Shown one piece after another: positions 25,288 to 34,515 of a stretch of DNA of 64,000 nucleotides. The notes beneath the pieces were generated by a model, which worked only from the letters and a program-made list of their open reading frames with translations, did no database searches and was not told the origin of the DNA. The DNA lies in assembly GCF_046557915.1 (NCBI RefSeq), contig NZ_JBHEBG010000002.1, positions 558,001 to 622,000 on the forward strand, read 5' to 3'. This DNA is from JBHEBG01 sp046557915 (lineage in GTDB: Bacteria; Bacteroidota; Bacteroidia; Flavobacteriales; Flavobacteriaceae). The first letter of the stretch is position 1. Each line of letters opens with the position of its first letter. The position numbers and the translations under genes were made by a program.

Positions 25288-26547
25288 ATGAGAAATTTAA
25301 CACTCCTTTTTGCGGCTCTGATCTTAAGCACTTCTAGTGCCTTGGCCGTTACAGCTGAAGATAAGGTTGCAATGCGCAATGCTTATGGTTACAACAACTC
25401 TTTCATTTTTGTTGAGAACGGCATTACGTTTTCAGTATATCCGGATGGCGAGTTCGATTTTTACATAGACAATAGATCAAATTTTGGCGCCAGCGTCAAT
25501 TTTAGAAATACCAACATCACCTTTAATTCGGGTTTCGATTATAGCCCCTATACCCAATATGATGATTATGGAGCTGTAATTCAGGTAGAGAACGTTCCTA
25601 TCTATTATGATTACTACGGAAGGGTGTCGCAAATTGGTGATATCAACGTTTGGTACAGAAACAACAGAGTACACCGTGTAGGTGGTTTATACGCCTATTA
25701 TAATAATAGAGGTTATTATAGCCACCACACAGGTTATATCAATATCTATAACAGAAACTATGTGTACAGGCCATTTCACAGGTATTTTGCCAGACCGGCC
25801 GTTAATCTTTGTTTAGTGTACAATAGGCCCTATAGAAGGTACTATACACCAATACGCTATACGTACTATAGACCTTATAGGTATAACACCAGGCGTGCAT
25901 ATGCCAAAGTTGGTCACCGTTATGATTACAACAGAAATCATAACAGAAGGGATAAAATATATAGAAATGACAGACGTGTAGCCGTGCGCGATAGAGGTCA
26001 TAGAAGAAACGATGGCCTAAGGAATTCTAGAAGCGTTGCCCAGCGCAACAATGCAGTAAGAAACGGTAGAACCTTAGAGCGTAGTTCGGCGCGTAGGTCT
26101 GCCACAAGAAGTCAACGATCGGTAGATAGAAGTGTTTCAGACCGCCGTGGTACAGTTTCTAGGAGTACTTCCATACGTAAAGGGGACGCTCGCAGCACAA
26201 GACCGGCAGCAAATAGAACGGTGACTAAGCGAGAGGTAAAAACAACGCCAAGGAGCAGAACCGTTACAAGAAGTACCAAAACGTATAGAAAACCTCAAAG
26301 TAGGTCAAACAATAGAACAGTAAAAAGTACTACCAATACCTATAGAAAGCCGCAGAGTAGAAATACGGGCAACAAGGTAAGAAGCAGTACAACAAGAACG
26401 CAAAGGACGGTCGCAAGCCGGTCTGGTAACAGAAGCTCTAAAGGAAACAATGTTTCCAAAAGAACTACAACCAGAAGAACGGTAAGCAAAGCCCCTTCTA
26501 GAAGTACCAGAAGCGTAAGCACTAGAAGTCGTTCTAAAAAGCAATAA
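25288..26547 (+). CDS. Secreted protein with extremely Arg/Ser/Thr-rich C-terminal half
   Basis: 419 residues with signal peptide (RNLTLLFAALILSTSSALA). Three zones: residues 25-130 a Tyr/Asn/Asp-rich region of normal character (FIFVENGITFSVYPDGEFDFYID); 130-230 Tyr/Arg-rich (RPYRRYYTPIRYTYYRPYR); 230-419 low complexity with Arg, Ser and Thr dominating and near-repeats such as TYRKPQSR twice. The tail carries a very high positive charge and few hydrophobic residues, so it is probably disordered and able to bind polyanions such as extracellular DNA, LPS or sulfated glycans. That is inference. No catalytic motif. It is followed by a strong terminator. Confidence 0.8.
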   Translation: MRNLTLLFAALILSTSSALAVTAEDKVAMRNAYGYNNSFIFVENGITFSVYPDGEFDFYIDNRSNFGASVNFRNTNITFNSGFDYSPYTQYDDYGAVIQVENVPIYYDYYGRVSQIGDINVWYRNNRVHRVGGLYAYYNNRGYYSHHTGYINIYNRNYVYRPFHRYFARPAVNLCLVYNRPYRRYYTPIRYTYYRPYRYNTRRAYAKVGHRYDYNRNHNRRDKIYRNDRRVAVRDRGHRRNDGLRNSRSVAQRNNAVRNGRTLERSSARRSATRSQRSVDRSVSDRRGTVSRSTSIRKGDARSTRPAANRTVTKREVKTTPRSRTVTRSTKTYRKPQSRSNNRTVKSTTNTYRKPQSRNTGNKVRSSTTRTQRTVASRSGNRSSKGNNVSKRTTTRRTVSKAPSRSTRSVSTRSRSKKQ

Positions 26548-26576
26548 AGACAGTTTTTAGGTTGGTTAGTTGTTTA

Positions 26577-26608
26577 AGCCCCGTAGCGAATTCGTTCCTA
26601 CGGGGTTT
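26577..26608. terminator. Bidirectional intrinsic terminator
   Basis: Stem CCCCGTAG / CTACGGGG with an 11-base loop and flanking A/T-rich arms, between the Arg-rich gene and the convergent flippase gene, touching the latter's stop codon. Confidence 0.8.
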
Positions 26609-28061
26609 ATCGTTTTAAAAATTTTAATAGCATTCTATGTACATCATCGGATATATTGAACCTTAATAAAACCCAAAAATAGATAATCACCAAAGCCGTG
26701 CTTTTTAGTAGGATGTTTAAAACGGGGTGAAAAGTAAAAGGGACAATGTAAAACAAGATGCCCACCAACAATAAAAGACATACTACCTTAAATGTTGCTA
26801 AGGTCAAAGGTTGAATACCGAATTTGGATCTTACATAAAAGAACTTAGCCATATTATAGATACCTATGGCCAAAAAGGTGGCTAAGGCCGCTCCGTTTAG
26901 GCCGTATACGGGAATAAGCCACAGATTTAACCCTATGGTAAGGAGCGCCAGAAAAACGCCCATTAGCAACACCCATCGGTAATGATCCGAATTGTATAGA
27001 ATAGAATTATTATTACCCAATAGGGCATCGAAAACTTTGGCAAGCCCTATTAAAACAACAACAATCAGGCCTCCACTATACGTTTCCGGTAAAAGGGCAT
27101 ATAGATCATTAAGGTTTAATACGATAAGAGTAAAGATCAATCCAGACATTAGGAACAAGGTCAAAGAACTTTTTTGATAAAGCTGTTTCAGGGCATGCAT
27201 GTCCTTTTCATTGAGAATCTGGGCGGTAAGTGGGTAGGTAATTTGATGCATGGCCCTTGCCGGAACGCTAATTACCGTGGCAATAAAAATAGCCACACTA
27301 TAGTATGCCACGTTTTCAATTTTTATAAATTGATTTATCATAAACCGATCTATCTCCAATAACACTACGGCTGTTGAACCACCAATGATGATGAGAAAAC
27401 TATACTTTAAAATTGTTGATGTATTTTTTGGGAACTTAAAATGTAATCTAGGCCGCTTTAGCGAGTAAGCATACAATTTCATGATTATGGTACGCAACAA
27501 ATATAACGCTACCAAGGCCTTTAGGAAGGTGGTGACCGTAATAAAGTCTAAATAAAGAATTATTAATAAGACAGTAACTCCAAGCCTTACGAAGACCTCT
27601 TTCATAAAATTGCCAAAAACGGATTTCATCTGTACTTTGGCCCAGGCATAAAAAACCTCGAAATAGGCCATGGCCAGCCCAATCAGTACAATATGCCAAA
27701 CATAATCCTTTACAATAGCATTTTTATTGGATAAAAGACTTCCGACAACATCATAGGTGAAATATGCAATAGCGCTAATTGGAATGATGAAAAGCAATGG
27801 CAGCAATAGCATAAGGGTAAGAAATCCTTCGGTGTCTTCGGTATTCCGAAAGCTACTATAATATTTAACCATGGTATTGGGAACGCCAAAGGCCAATATC
27901 GGCATTAGAATGGTTGAGGTAGACAATATAACCCCTACCAGACCAAAATACTCTTCAGTTAAAAAACGGGTATAGAGAAAAAGGGTGTTAATGGCACCGA
28001 TTCCAAAGCCCAAATACGTAATAAGGGTATTGCTGGCCGTTTGTTTAAAGACTATTCCCAT
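26607..28061 (-). CDS. Oligosaccharide flippase family (Wzx/MOP-type) membrane protein
   Basis: 484 residues, almost entirely hydrophobic with about 12-14 membrane spans. The N-terminus (FKQTASNTLITYLGFGIGAINTLFLYTRFL) matches the polysaccharide biosynthesis/MOP exporter superfamily. Such proteins flip undecaprenyl-linked oligosaccharides across the inner membrane. It overlaps the upstream glycosyltransferase by 10 bases, so the two are translationally coupled, which supports a surface-glycan role. Which glycan is not known; MATE-type drug export is less likely in this context. Confidence 0.88.
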   Translation of the reverse strand: MGIVFKQTASNTLITYLGFGIGAINTLFLYTRFLTEEYFGLVGVILSTSTILMPILAFGVPNTMVKYYSSFRNTEDTEGFLTLMLLLPLLFIIPISAIAYFTYDVVGSLLSNKNAIVKDYVWHIVLIGLAMAYFEVFYAWAKVQMKSVFGNFMKEVFVRLGVTVLLIILYLDFITVTTFLKALVALYLLRTIIMKLYAYSLKRPRLHFKFPKNTSTILKYSFLIIIGGSTAVVLLEIDRFMINQFIKIENVAYYSVAIFIATVISVPARAMHQITYPLTAQILNEKDMHALKQLYQKSSLTLFLMSGLIFTLIVLNLNDLYALLPETYSGGLIVVVLIGLAKVFDALLGNNNSILYNSDHYRWVLLMGVFLALLTIGLNLWLIPVYGLNGAALATFLAIGIYNMAKFFYVRSKFGIQPLTLATFKVVCLLLLVGILFYIVPFTFHPVLNILLKSTALVIIYFWVLLRFNISDDVHRMLLKFLKR

Positions 28062-29332
28062 TGCAGTTCCGCTGCTAGTTGCTTTGTTAGTTCCCTCCTA
28101 CTATATTGATCTACCCCGTTCGGGACAATTGTCAATTCTTCCGCCGTATAGGTAGCGAACCATTTCAAAAGTAAGGTTTTGAGTTCAGAATCCTCGGTAT
28201 AGTCAAACGCAGCGCCGCAATTACTTTCCTTAATAATACGCGCCGCTTCCCAATCTTGTGGTCCTACTCCTAGAATAGGTCTACCAACGGCCATATATTC
28301 AAATAGCTTCCCAGGGATTATACCTTTTGTTTCTTCAGAATTAATTTCGACAAGCAATAGCACCTGTGATTTTCGCAAAAATCTTATTGCCTCATCATGT
28401 GTAAGGTAATCCACTAAGGTTACATATTCCTTTAAACCATGGTTATAAATGGTGTCCAAAACATCCGTACTAACAACACCGACCAACTTTAACTGAAACG
28501 AAGCCCTAAAAGATTCATTACTTTGTACCAGCTCTGCCAGAACCTTCCATAGGTTTTTAGGATTTCTTCCCGTAAGTAGGGAACCAATGTGGGAGAGTGT
28601 AAATTTATCGTCCAACGAAACAACTTCGTTCACATCCAAATCATGTCCATTGGTAATAGTAACAATGGGTTTATCCGTTAATGCCGTAAACTCTTTTTTT
28701 GTAGTATTACTGGTCACCAAAATTTTGTCCGCAGTATTCAATACAAAGCGCTCTAGTTTTTTATGCTTTTTATGTGCGATTGCGGTAAGCCTGAGCTTTT
28801 TGTGATAACCAATGGATGTCCACGGATCACGAAAATCTGCTAGCCATTTAATATCGAACTTGTTTTTAAGATTTAGGCCAATAAGGTGTACACTATGTGG
28901 TGGCCCCGTGGTAATTATCGTTTTAATCCCTTCTTTTTGTATAATGCCCGACAAAAACTCTACCGACGGTTTTACCCAATATTTTCGGGCATCAGGGATA
29001 AAAAGATTTCCGCGTATCCAAAGCAACGCCTTCTCGGAAAGCGATTGGTTTTTTGCCTTAATAATTCCCCTGCTTATCTGTTTTGTCTCTCCTTTCCAAA
29101 AAAGCTTGGAAATCCCATACGGTTCAAAAATCTTGTGCTTATAAACGTTTAGTTGTGCAGGGATCTCTTTTTCCAGTGTTTTGTCTAAAATGGGATAATT
29201 GGGGTTTTCCGGCACATAGATCACCGGTTCTATATCAAAATCCCTCAAATATTTTACAAACTTAAGCCAGCGTTGCACCCCTGGTCCGCCAGCCGGAGGC
29301 CAATAATAGCAGATAATGAGTGCCTTTTGCAT
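28052..29332 (-). CDS. Glycosyltransferase family 4-like protein
   Basis: 426 residues. N-terminal ALIICYYWPPAGGPGVQRWLKFVKYL is a typical GT4 acceptor-domain start with the Gly-rich loop. The C-terminal donor domain shows LTGRNPKNLW, LVDYLTHDEAIRFLRKSQVLLLVE and the GT-B motif ETKGIIPGKLFEYMAVGRPILGV with the conserved Glu/Pro/Lys/Glu pattern. It is a retaining transferase by family; donor sugar unknown. Its start overlaps the YfhO stop by one base (TAATG) and its end overlaps the flippase start by 10 bases. Confidence 0.92.
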   Translation of the reverse strand: MQKALIICYYWPPAGGPGVQRWLKFVKYLRDFDIEPVIYVPENPNYPILDKTLEKEIPAQLNVYKHKIFEPYGISKLFWKGETKQISRGIIKAKNQSLSEKALLWIRGNLFIPDARKYWVKPSVEFLSGIIQKEGIKTIITTGPPHSVHLIGLNLKNKFDIKWLADFRDPWTSIGYHKKLRLTAIAHKKHKKLERFVLNTADKILVTSNTTKKEFTALTDKPIVTITNGHDLDVNEVVSLDDKFTLSHIGSLLTGRNPKNLWKVLAELVQSNESFRASFQLKLVGVVSTDVLDTIYNHGLKEYVTLVDYLTHDEAIRFLRKSQVLLLVEINSEETKGIIPGKLFEYMAVGRPILGVGPQDWEAARIIKESNCGAAFDYTEDSELKTLLLKWFATYTAEELTIVPNGVDQYSRRELTKQLAAELQWE

Positions 29333-31764
29333 TACGTTTTCTTTTTCCTGGAACGCCAGATCGAAAAACCTGCCCCGCCCAAGCTAAGTAATATAAGCAA
29401 TACGGAACTTGCTAAGCTAATCTTACTTCCTGTCTTAACAACTTTGGGCTCAAACTTAAACTCTATATTGTGATCCCCAGAAGGTACTTTTAACGCTCTA
29501 AGCACATAATTCACCTTAAAGGAAGACTGTGCCTCTCCATCAATATAGGCATTCCAACCATGGGGGTAATACATTTCCGAGAACACGGCCACCCCGTCCC
29601 TTGTATTTGAGGCCGTATAGGTTAAATGGTTGGGCTTATAATCTACCAAAGTAATTATCGCAGTTGAATCTTTAGTTAAATTGAAGTTTTGAATGTTTGG
29701 AAACACCGATGTATTTACCACCGCAGTGTTTTTAACGTCTATACTGTCCAAAGCTAAAATTTCTTCATCAGCGTTTTTCACCGGAATCAGCTTTTCAATA
29801 AACCATGCATTCCCATTGGCATTTGGGTTTATCGCCGGATAGCTTCTGCCCTCTTCATCTTGTTGTATTACGTACTTAACATTTAGCATGTTGAGCACCC
29901 GTATATTGTTTTTATACACATGAAAATCGAACAACTCCATAATTCCGGCAGGTTTGGCTGCATGGTACCCACCAATGGACTGATGAAAGTAAGAGGTTCT
30001 GGCACCGTTTAAACCTTCGGACGGATCGTAAACCCTAAACACTTCCGTATCTTCCAATATACGTTTGTCCAAGGCCGTCTCCTGAAATGGTGCTTCCATC
30101 TGGCGTTTTCTAACAAAATTATCTTCGTTTACATAACGCAGGCCAACACCTACCAAATCTATGAGAACAAGCACACCAATAGCAGTTACGGCAAGACTTC
30201 TTTTCATTCTTTTTTTAATGAACAGCCATAATACCAGAGCCGTGAGTAGCACAAAGACAAGGGAACGCAGGGTATCGCTGGTATAAACCGCTTCCCTGTC
30301 GAGCTGAATCATGGTCACCACTTCATCTCCAAAGTACTGCCTAAAGGTTTCATCACTCTGACCCACAAAATCAAAAGTTCCCTTAAGGAGAAGCAAAGCC
30401 ACTCCCAGACCAGCAACAATAAAAAAACTGGTTTTTAGTGCAACCATCTTTCTTTTGTACTCTTCCGAGGAGTCAAAAAGTTTTTTTAAAGCCAAAATGG
30501 CCAAAATAGGAGCGCATAGTTCCAAGATAACCTGTATGGAGGAAACCGCCCTGAACTTATTATACAGCGGAAAATAATCAATCATAAAATCTGTGAGCAA
30601 TCCAAAATTTTTGCCCCAGGACAAAAGCAGTGACATTATGGTACCACCAAGTAACCACCATTTAAATTTTCCTTTTACCAAAAATAGCCCCAGAACGAAC
30701 AAAAAGAAGATAATGGCCCCTATATAGGCGGGCCCTGATACCCCAGGTTGATCTCCCCAGTACAGGCGAAGCTCACTGGTAAAATCCAAGGCTTTGCTTT
30801 TGGAAAGTCCTTGTTCTGTTAAATAGTCATAGGTTTTGGAGTTAGCGCCCAAATCCTCTACACTGGCACCACCAAAGAGTCTGGGGACAAATAGATTCAA
30901 TGACTCCAATATCCCATAACTATAAGCTGTAATATAATCTTTGCCAAGACCTTGCGTATTCTCTCTTGGAGACCCATCGGGCTTAACGGTCAATTCTGTT
31001 TTTCCCCTGGTACTCCAATCAGCATATTCTTTGGTGGCCATAAGGGCCGTTGCATTTGCAGAAATACCAAGGACCACTGCCAAGATCAAAATACCAACCG
31101 AGGTAAAAAAATGTTTTAGTTTCTTTTTTCGAATTGCACCTACCAAATACGATAATCCAAGAATTACGACCAGGAGCATAAAATAATAGGTCATCTGATA
31201 ATGGTTGGCCCCTACCTCCAATGCCATGGCCAGTGCAGTAAGTATAAATCCCCAAATATATTTTTTTCTGAACACCAAAAGTATTCCTCCCAACAATATA
31301 GGCAAATAGCCCAAGGCATGTGCTTTTGCGTTATGTCCAACCCCAAGAATAATAATCATGTAAGTAGAAAACCCAAAGGCCAACGCCCCTACAATTGCCA
31401 ATTTGTAATCTACCTTTAAACAGCATAATAAAATGTAAAATCCTATGAAATATAGAAAGAGGTAGTCAGCGGGTCTAGGAAGAAATCTGATTACGCTATC
31501 CAACTTTTTAACGTAATTATGAGGGTAATTGGCACCTAGCTGATAAGTAGGCATGCCACCAAAAGCGCCATTGGTCCAATAAGGCTCTTCCGCAGTACGT
31601 TTTCTAAAATCGTTCTGTTCCTTGGCCATGCCAGTATACTGTTGTATGTCTGACTGCGAAATAACCTTCCCTTGAAGCACCGGATGAAAATAGGCCAGAG
31701 CTACTACCACAAAAAAAACGAAAACAAAAAAATGGACAAATAACGCTTTAACGTTGGTCTTCAC
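29332..31764 (-). CDS. YfhO family membrane protein
   Basis: 810 residues with about 12 hydrophobic spans in the first 560 residues and a long extracytoplasmic C-terminal part ending in a last span (ISLASSVLLILLSLGG) and basic tail RSRKKKT. The YfhO family resembles GT-C membrane glycosyltransferases; in Bacillus and relatives YfhO is linked to lipoteichoic acid glycosylation. N-terminal region QSDIQQYTGMAKE and GAFGGMPTYQLG are family landmarks. It is the upstream partner of a GT4 and a flippase in a one-base-overlap operon, consistent with glycan assembly on the outer side of the membrane. Confidence 0.92.
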   Translation of the reverse strand: MKTNVKALFVHFFVFVFFVVVALAYFHPVLQGKVISQSDIQQYTGMAKEQNDFRKRTAEEPYWTNGAFGGMPTYQLGANYPHNYVKKLDSVIRFLPRPADYLFLYFIGFYILLCCLKVDYKLAIVGALAFGFSTYMIIILGVGHNAKAHALGYLPILLGGILLVFRKKYIWGFILTALAMALEVGANHYQMTYYFMLLVVILGLSYLVGAIRKKKLKHFFTSVGILILAVVLGISANATALMATKEYADWSTRGKTELTVKPDGSPRENTQGLGKDYITAYSYGILESLNLFVPRLFGGASVEDLGANSKTYDYLTEQGLSKSKALDFTSELRLYWGDQPGVSGPAYIGAIIFFLFVLGLFLVKGKFKWWLLGGTIMSLLLSWGKNFGLLTDFMIDYFPLYNKFRAVSSIQVILELCAPILAILALKKLFDSSEEYKRKMVALKTSFFIVAGLGVALLLLKGTFDFVGQSDETFRQYFGDEVVTMIQLDREAVYTSDTLRSLVFVLLTALVLWLFIKKRMKRSLAVTAIGVLVLIDLVGVGLRYVNEDNFVRKRQMEAPFQETALDKRILEDTEVFRVYDPSEGLNGARTSYFHQSIGGYHAAKPAGIMELFDFHVYKNNIRVLNMLNVKYVIQQDEEGRSYPAINPNANGNAWFIEKLIPVKNADEEILALDSIDVKNTAVVNTSVFPNIQNFNLTKDSTAIITLVDYKPNHLTYTASNTRDGVAVFSEMYYPHGWNAYIDGEAQSSFKVNYVLRALKVPSGDHNIEFKFEPKVVKTGSKISLASSVLLILLSLGGAGFSIWRSRKKKT

Positions 31765-31803
31765 GGATATTGATTTTAAAAATGGTTGGCCCTTTACTAA
31801 AAG

Positions 31804-32067
31804 TTAGTCAATTTCCTCAAAATCTATGTAATCTCCAACTTTTTCTGAGGAACCCGATTTTGGCGGTTTTTTTTTGTTGATGATTACATCACCAAATTGC
31901 TCATCTTGGTTTTGTTCGGGACCGTTGAAGGTTCCAAATTTTTCACGAAAATGTGCTTCCGTCTTGCGAGCGGCATAAGTAAAAAGTTTTGGCGCAAACC
32001 ACCTGGCCAGTATTTTAAGCAGATAATATACTAACAGCAGTATGAGAACCGTTTTCAAAAAACCCAT
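31804..32067 (-). CDS. DUF4834 family small membrane protein
   Basis: 87 residues: one N-terminal membrane span (FLKTVLILLLVYYLLKILARWFAP) followed by a charged tail with the family-typical end VGDYIDFEEID. DUF4834 is a Bacteroidota family of unknown function. It lies 39 bases upstream of YfhO on the same strand and has a -7 box 20 bases before its start, so it probably leads the YfhO-GT4-flippase transcript. Confidence 0.85.
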   Translation of the reverse strand: MGFLKTVLILLLVYYLLKILARWFAPKLFTYAARKTEAHFREKFGTFNGPEQNQDEQFGDVIINKKKPPKSGSSEKVGDYIDFEEID

Positions 32068-32087
32068 ATTCTTAAAGCTATTTATAT

Positions 32088-32095
32088 CAAAAGTA
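32088..32095 (-). promoter_or_regulatory. -7 promoter box (TACTTTTG on minus strand)
   Basis: TAnnTTTG match 20 bases before the DUF4834 start at 32067; the likely promoter of the four-gene glycan operon. Confidence 0.45.
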
Positions 32096-32172
32096 CAATT
32101 CTAACGTTGTATTAAATGAGCAAAAGTCATAAAATAATAATAAAATAGTAATAGACCGGTAATTGTAGATAA

Positions 32173-33246
32173 ATGAAAAAAATAAAGCAACTTCTTATCC
32201 TTGTCCTTTTTACAGCCCCTTTTTTTGGCTTCTGCCAGTACACCGATGTCATAAATTCTAACAGGCCAGGGCTTTCAGTAAGTGCCTACGCCGTTGGAAG
32301 AAATGTATTTCAAATAGAATTTGGAGGGCTATACGAACAACAAGATCACAACCAGTTGAACACAGAATCGAATATATTGGGGGCCGATTTTTCACTTCGG
32401 TACGGACTTCTTTTCGAAGCTTTAGAACTCAACTGGGAGGGTACTTTTCAAAACCAGAACATTACATTTACCAATTTGGGTACCGAGGATAGCCGAACCG
32501 ATTTTTCCAGAAACCGGATTGGACTTAAATTTTTGGTTTATGACCCATTCAAAAATCCGGAGGCCAACAAACCAAATTTATACAGCTGGCGTGCCAATAA
32601 TCTTTTTCAATTAAAAAACCTTATTCCGGCCGTTTCGGTCTACGCTGGTGCCAATATAGTGTTGGGAGATAATCCGTTTTATGTTGGTGATCCTACGATC
32701 TCTCCTCGGGTTATGGTAGCTACCCAGAGCAGGCTTACGCCAAAATTTGTGTTGATTTCGAATATTGCCTACGACAGAATAGGCACGGACTTTCCAGAAT
32801 GGAGTTATCTTATATCGCTGTCCCATGCCTTTAGGAATCCAAAATGGAGCGTTTTTGTTGAAAATCAGGGTGTAAAAAGTGATCGTTATTCCGATATTTT
32901 GCTAAGAAGCGGTGTTGCCCACCTAATCAGTGAAAAATTACAGGTAGATTTAAATTTAGGGGCCAATTTTAAAAATTCTCCCTCGCGGATCTTTGTATCC
33001 TCTGGGTTCTCCTATCGATTTGATATGCACAAAGACGATCCTATAGCAATTGAGGATCAGAAAGGCGGGGCCGGAGGCCCAATCAAGAAGAACTCAATGA
33101 AAAAAGAAAAGAAGGCAGCGAAAAAGGCCAAGAAAAAAAATAAGGGCCGTGGTGCAGAGGATATTGACCTTGGGCCTTCAAAAAAACAGTTGCGAAAACT
33201 GAAAAAAAAGAAAAAAGGCAAAGATGATGGGGTAATAGATTTTTGA
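32173..33246 (+). CDS. Putative outer-membrane beta-barrel protein with polylysine C-terminal tail
   Basis: 357 residues with a signal peptide (KKIKQLLILVLFTAPFFGFC). Residues 25-285 show amphipathic beta-strand alternation (VFQIEFGGLYEQQD, FVLISNIAYDRIG, SVFVENQGV, FVSSGFSYRFDM), like the transporter/phenol-degradation MetA-type barrel family. After the last strand (about 285) a 70-residue tail rich in Lys follows (KKEKKAAKKAKKKNKGRG, LRKLKKKKKGKDDG). Barrels usually end in a terminal aromatic strand, so this appended tail is unusual and would sit outside the barrel, probably periplasmic. Transported compound unknown. Confidence 0.78.
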   Translation: MKKIKQLLILVLFTAPFFGFCQYTDVINSNRPGLSVSAYAVGRNVFQIEFGGLYEQQDHNQLNTESNILGADFSLRYGLLFEALELNWEGTFQNQNITFTNLGTEDSRTDFSRNRIGLKFLVYDPFKNPEANKPNLYSWRANNLFQLKNLIPAVSVYAGANIVLGDNPFYVGDPTISPRVMVATQSRLTPKFVLISNIAYDRIGTDFPEWSYLISLSHAFRNPKWSVFVENQGVKSDRYSDILLRSGVAHLISEKLQVDLNLGANFKNSPSRIFVSSGFSYRFDMHKDDPIAIEDQKGGAGGPIKKNSMKKEKKAAKKAKKKNKGRGAEDIDLGPSKKQLRKLKKKKKGKDDGVIDF

Positions 33247-33275
33247 TACCCTACCCCAAACAAATCACTTAAAAT

Positions 33276-33283
33276 TAACTTTG
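33276..33283 (+). promoter_or_regulatory. Possible -7 promoter box (TAACTTTG)
   Basis: TAnnTTTG match 48 bases before the ATG at 33332; the spacing is longer than for most other boxes here. Confidence 0.35.
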
Positions 33284-33331
33284 AGGCTTTATTCTGTTGA
33301 TTAATATCATTAATATTGATAGCAGAAAACA

Positions 33332-34459
33332 ATGTATATGATCCGTATAGAAGAGGCCACTACCAAAGCTGAGTTAAAAAAATTCGTAAAATTTCCCTTT
33401 TCCCTATATAAAGGCTCTCCGTATTGGGTACCTCCAATAATTAAAGACGAGTTAGAGACCTTTGATAAATCTAAAAATCCGGTTTTTAAAGATGCGGATG
33501 CATGGTTCTTCCTAGCCTACGAAGGCAATAAGATCGTTGGCCGAGTAGTAGCCATCATAAATCGGTTGGAAGTAGATCAGCAAGGAATAAAAAAAATGCG
33601 TTTTGGTTGGTTCGATTTTGAGGACGACCAAAAAGTCTCCAAGGCCCTACTAGAAAAAGTGGCCGAAATAGGCGTACAGCATCGGCTAGACTATATGGAA
33701 GGGCCGGTAGGTTTTTCCAATTTGGACAAGGTAGGTGTACTTACCGAGGGTTTTGATCATATTGGGACCATGATCACCTGGTACAATCATCCCTACTACG
33801 TAAACCATTTTGAAACCCTGGGCTTTGTTAAGGAGAAAGAATACTTAGAGAACAAATTTCCCTTTAGCAATACCAAACCCGAATTGTTCGTTAAAATACA
33901 GTCATTGATAAAGAGGCGCTACGGACTGCGGGAAATCAATTTCGAAAAAACGAAGGATGTGCTTCCCATGGCCGACAAAATGTTTGACCTTTTCAATGAA
34001 ACGTATTCGTCCTTGGCCTCTTTCGTGCCCATTACGGATATCCAAAAGGAATACTTTAAGAAAAAGTACATCAGCTTTATAAATCCCGAATATATTAAGT
34101 TCATAGTAGATAAGGAAGATAAACTTATTGCCTTTTCCATAGTAATGCCATCTTTTTCCAGGGCATTGCAGAAAGCGAATGGCAAGTTGTTCCCTTTTGG
34201 TGTATATCACCTGCTACAAGCCAAGAAAAAAAGTAAGGATGTAATTTTTTATTTAATAGGGGTTCATCCCGAATATCAAAACAGAGGGGTAACCGCCATC
34301 ATTTTTAATGAATATTATAAGACTTTTAAGGCAAAAGGTATAGAAAACTGTATAAGAACGCCAGAATTGGAAGAAAACACCGCTATACGCCAAATATGGA
34401 AACATTTTGATCCCGTTATCCATAAACGACGAAGAACCTATAGAAAAGATTTAAAATAG
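33332..34459 (+). CDS. GNAT-fold acyltransferase-like protein
   Basis: 375 residues, soluble. The first half contains KFPFSLYKGSPYWVPPIIKDE and FFLAYEGNKIVGRVVAIINR, and the second half has a GNAT-like acyl-CoA-binding block VIFYLIGVHPEYQNRGVTAIIFNEYYK (the Q/RxxG pattern). A charged C-terminus HKRRRTYRKDLK closes the protein. Close homologues often appear with erroneous enzyme names; the visible evidence supports only a two-domain acetyl- or acyltransferase. Substrate unknown. It is convergent with the alpha-oxoamine synthase gene, a candidate acyl-lipid enzyme, but that is only proximity. Confidence 0.75.
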   Translation: MYMIRIEEATTKAELKKFVKFPFSLYKGSPYWVPPIIKDELETFDKSKNPVFKDADAWFFLAYEGNKIVGRVVAIINRLEVDQQGIKKMRFGWFDFEDDQKVSKALLEKVAEIGVQHRLDYMEGPVGFSNLDKVGVLTEGFDHIGTMITWYNHPYYVNHFETLGFVKEKEYLENKFPFSNTKPELFVKIQSLIKRRYGLREINFEKTKDVLPMADKMFDLFNETYSSLASFVPITDIQKEYFKKKYISFINPEYIKFIVDKEDKLIAFSIVMPSFSRALQKANGKLFPFGVYHLLQAKKKSKDVIFYLIGVHPEYQNRGVTAIIFNEYYKTFKAKGIENCIRTPELEENTAIRQIWKHFDPVIHKRRRTYRKDLK

Positions 34460-34515
34460 CCTCGATAATCATCCAAGGCCCACATTGGGTAGTTTCAATA
34501 TGTATTTAAGTAATA

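Noticed and set aside
26280..26361. Short direct repeats possibly part of a CRISPR array
   Set aside because: They are in-frame near-repeats coding TYRKPQSR inside a low-complexity protein, with no regular spacers.
25477..26544. Several long minus-strand ORFs opposite the Arg-rich gene
   Set aside because: They arise from biased Arg/Ser codon use; the plus-strand protein has a signal peptide and the others have none of the marks of real genes.
33057..33332. Phe-rich minus-strand ORF
   Set aside because: It is the complement of the Lys codons in the tail of the outer-membrane protein and has no start context or homology pattern.
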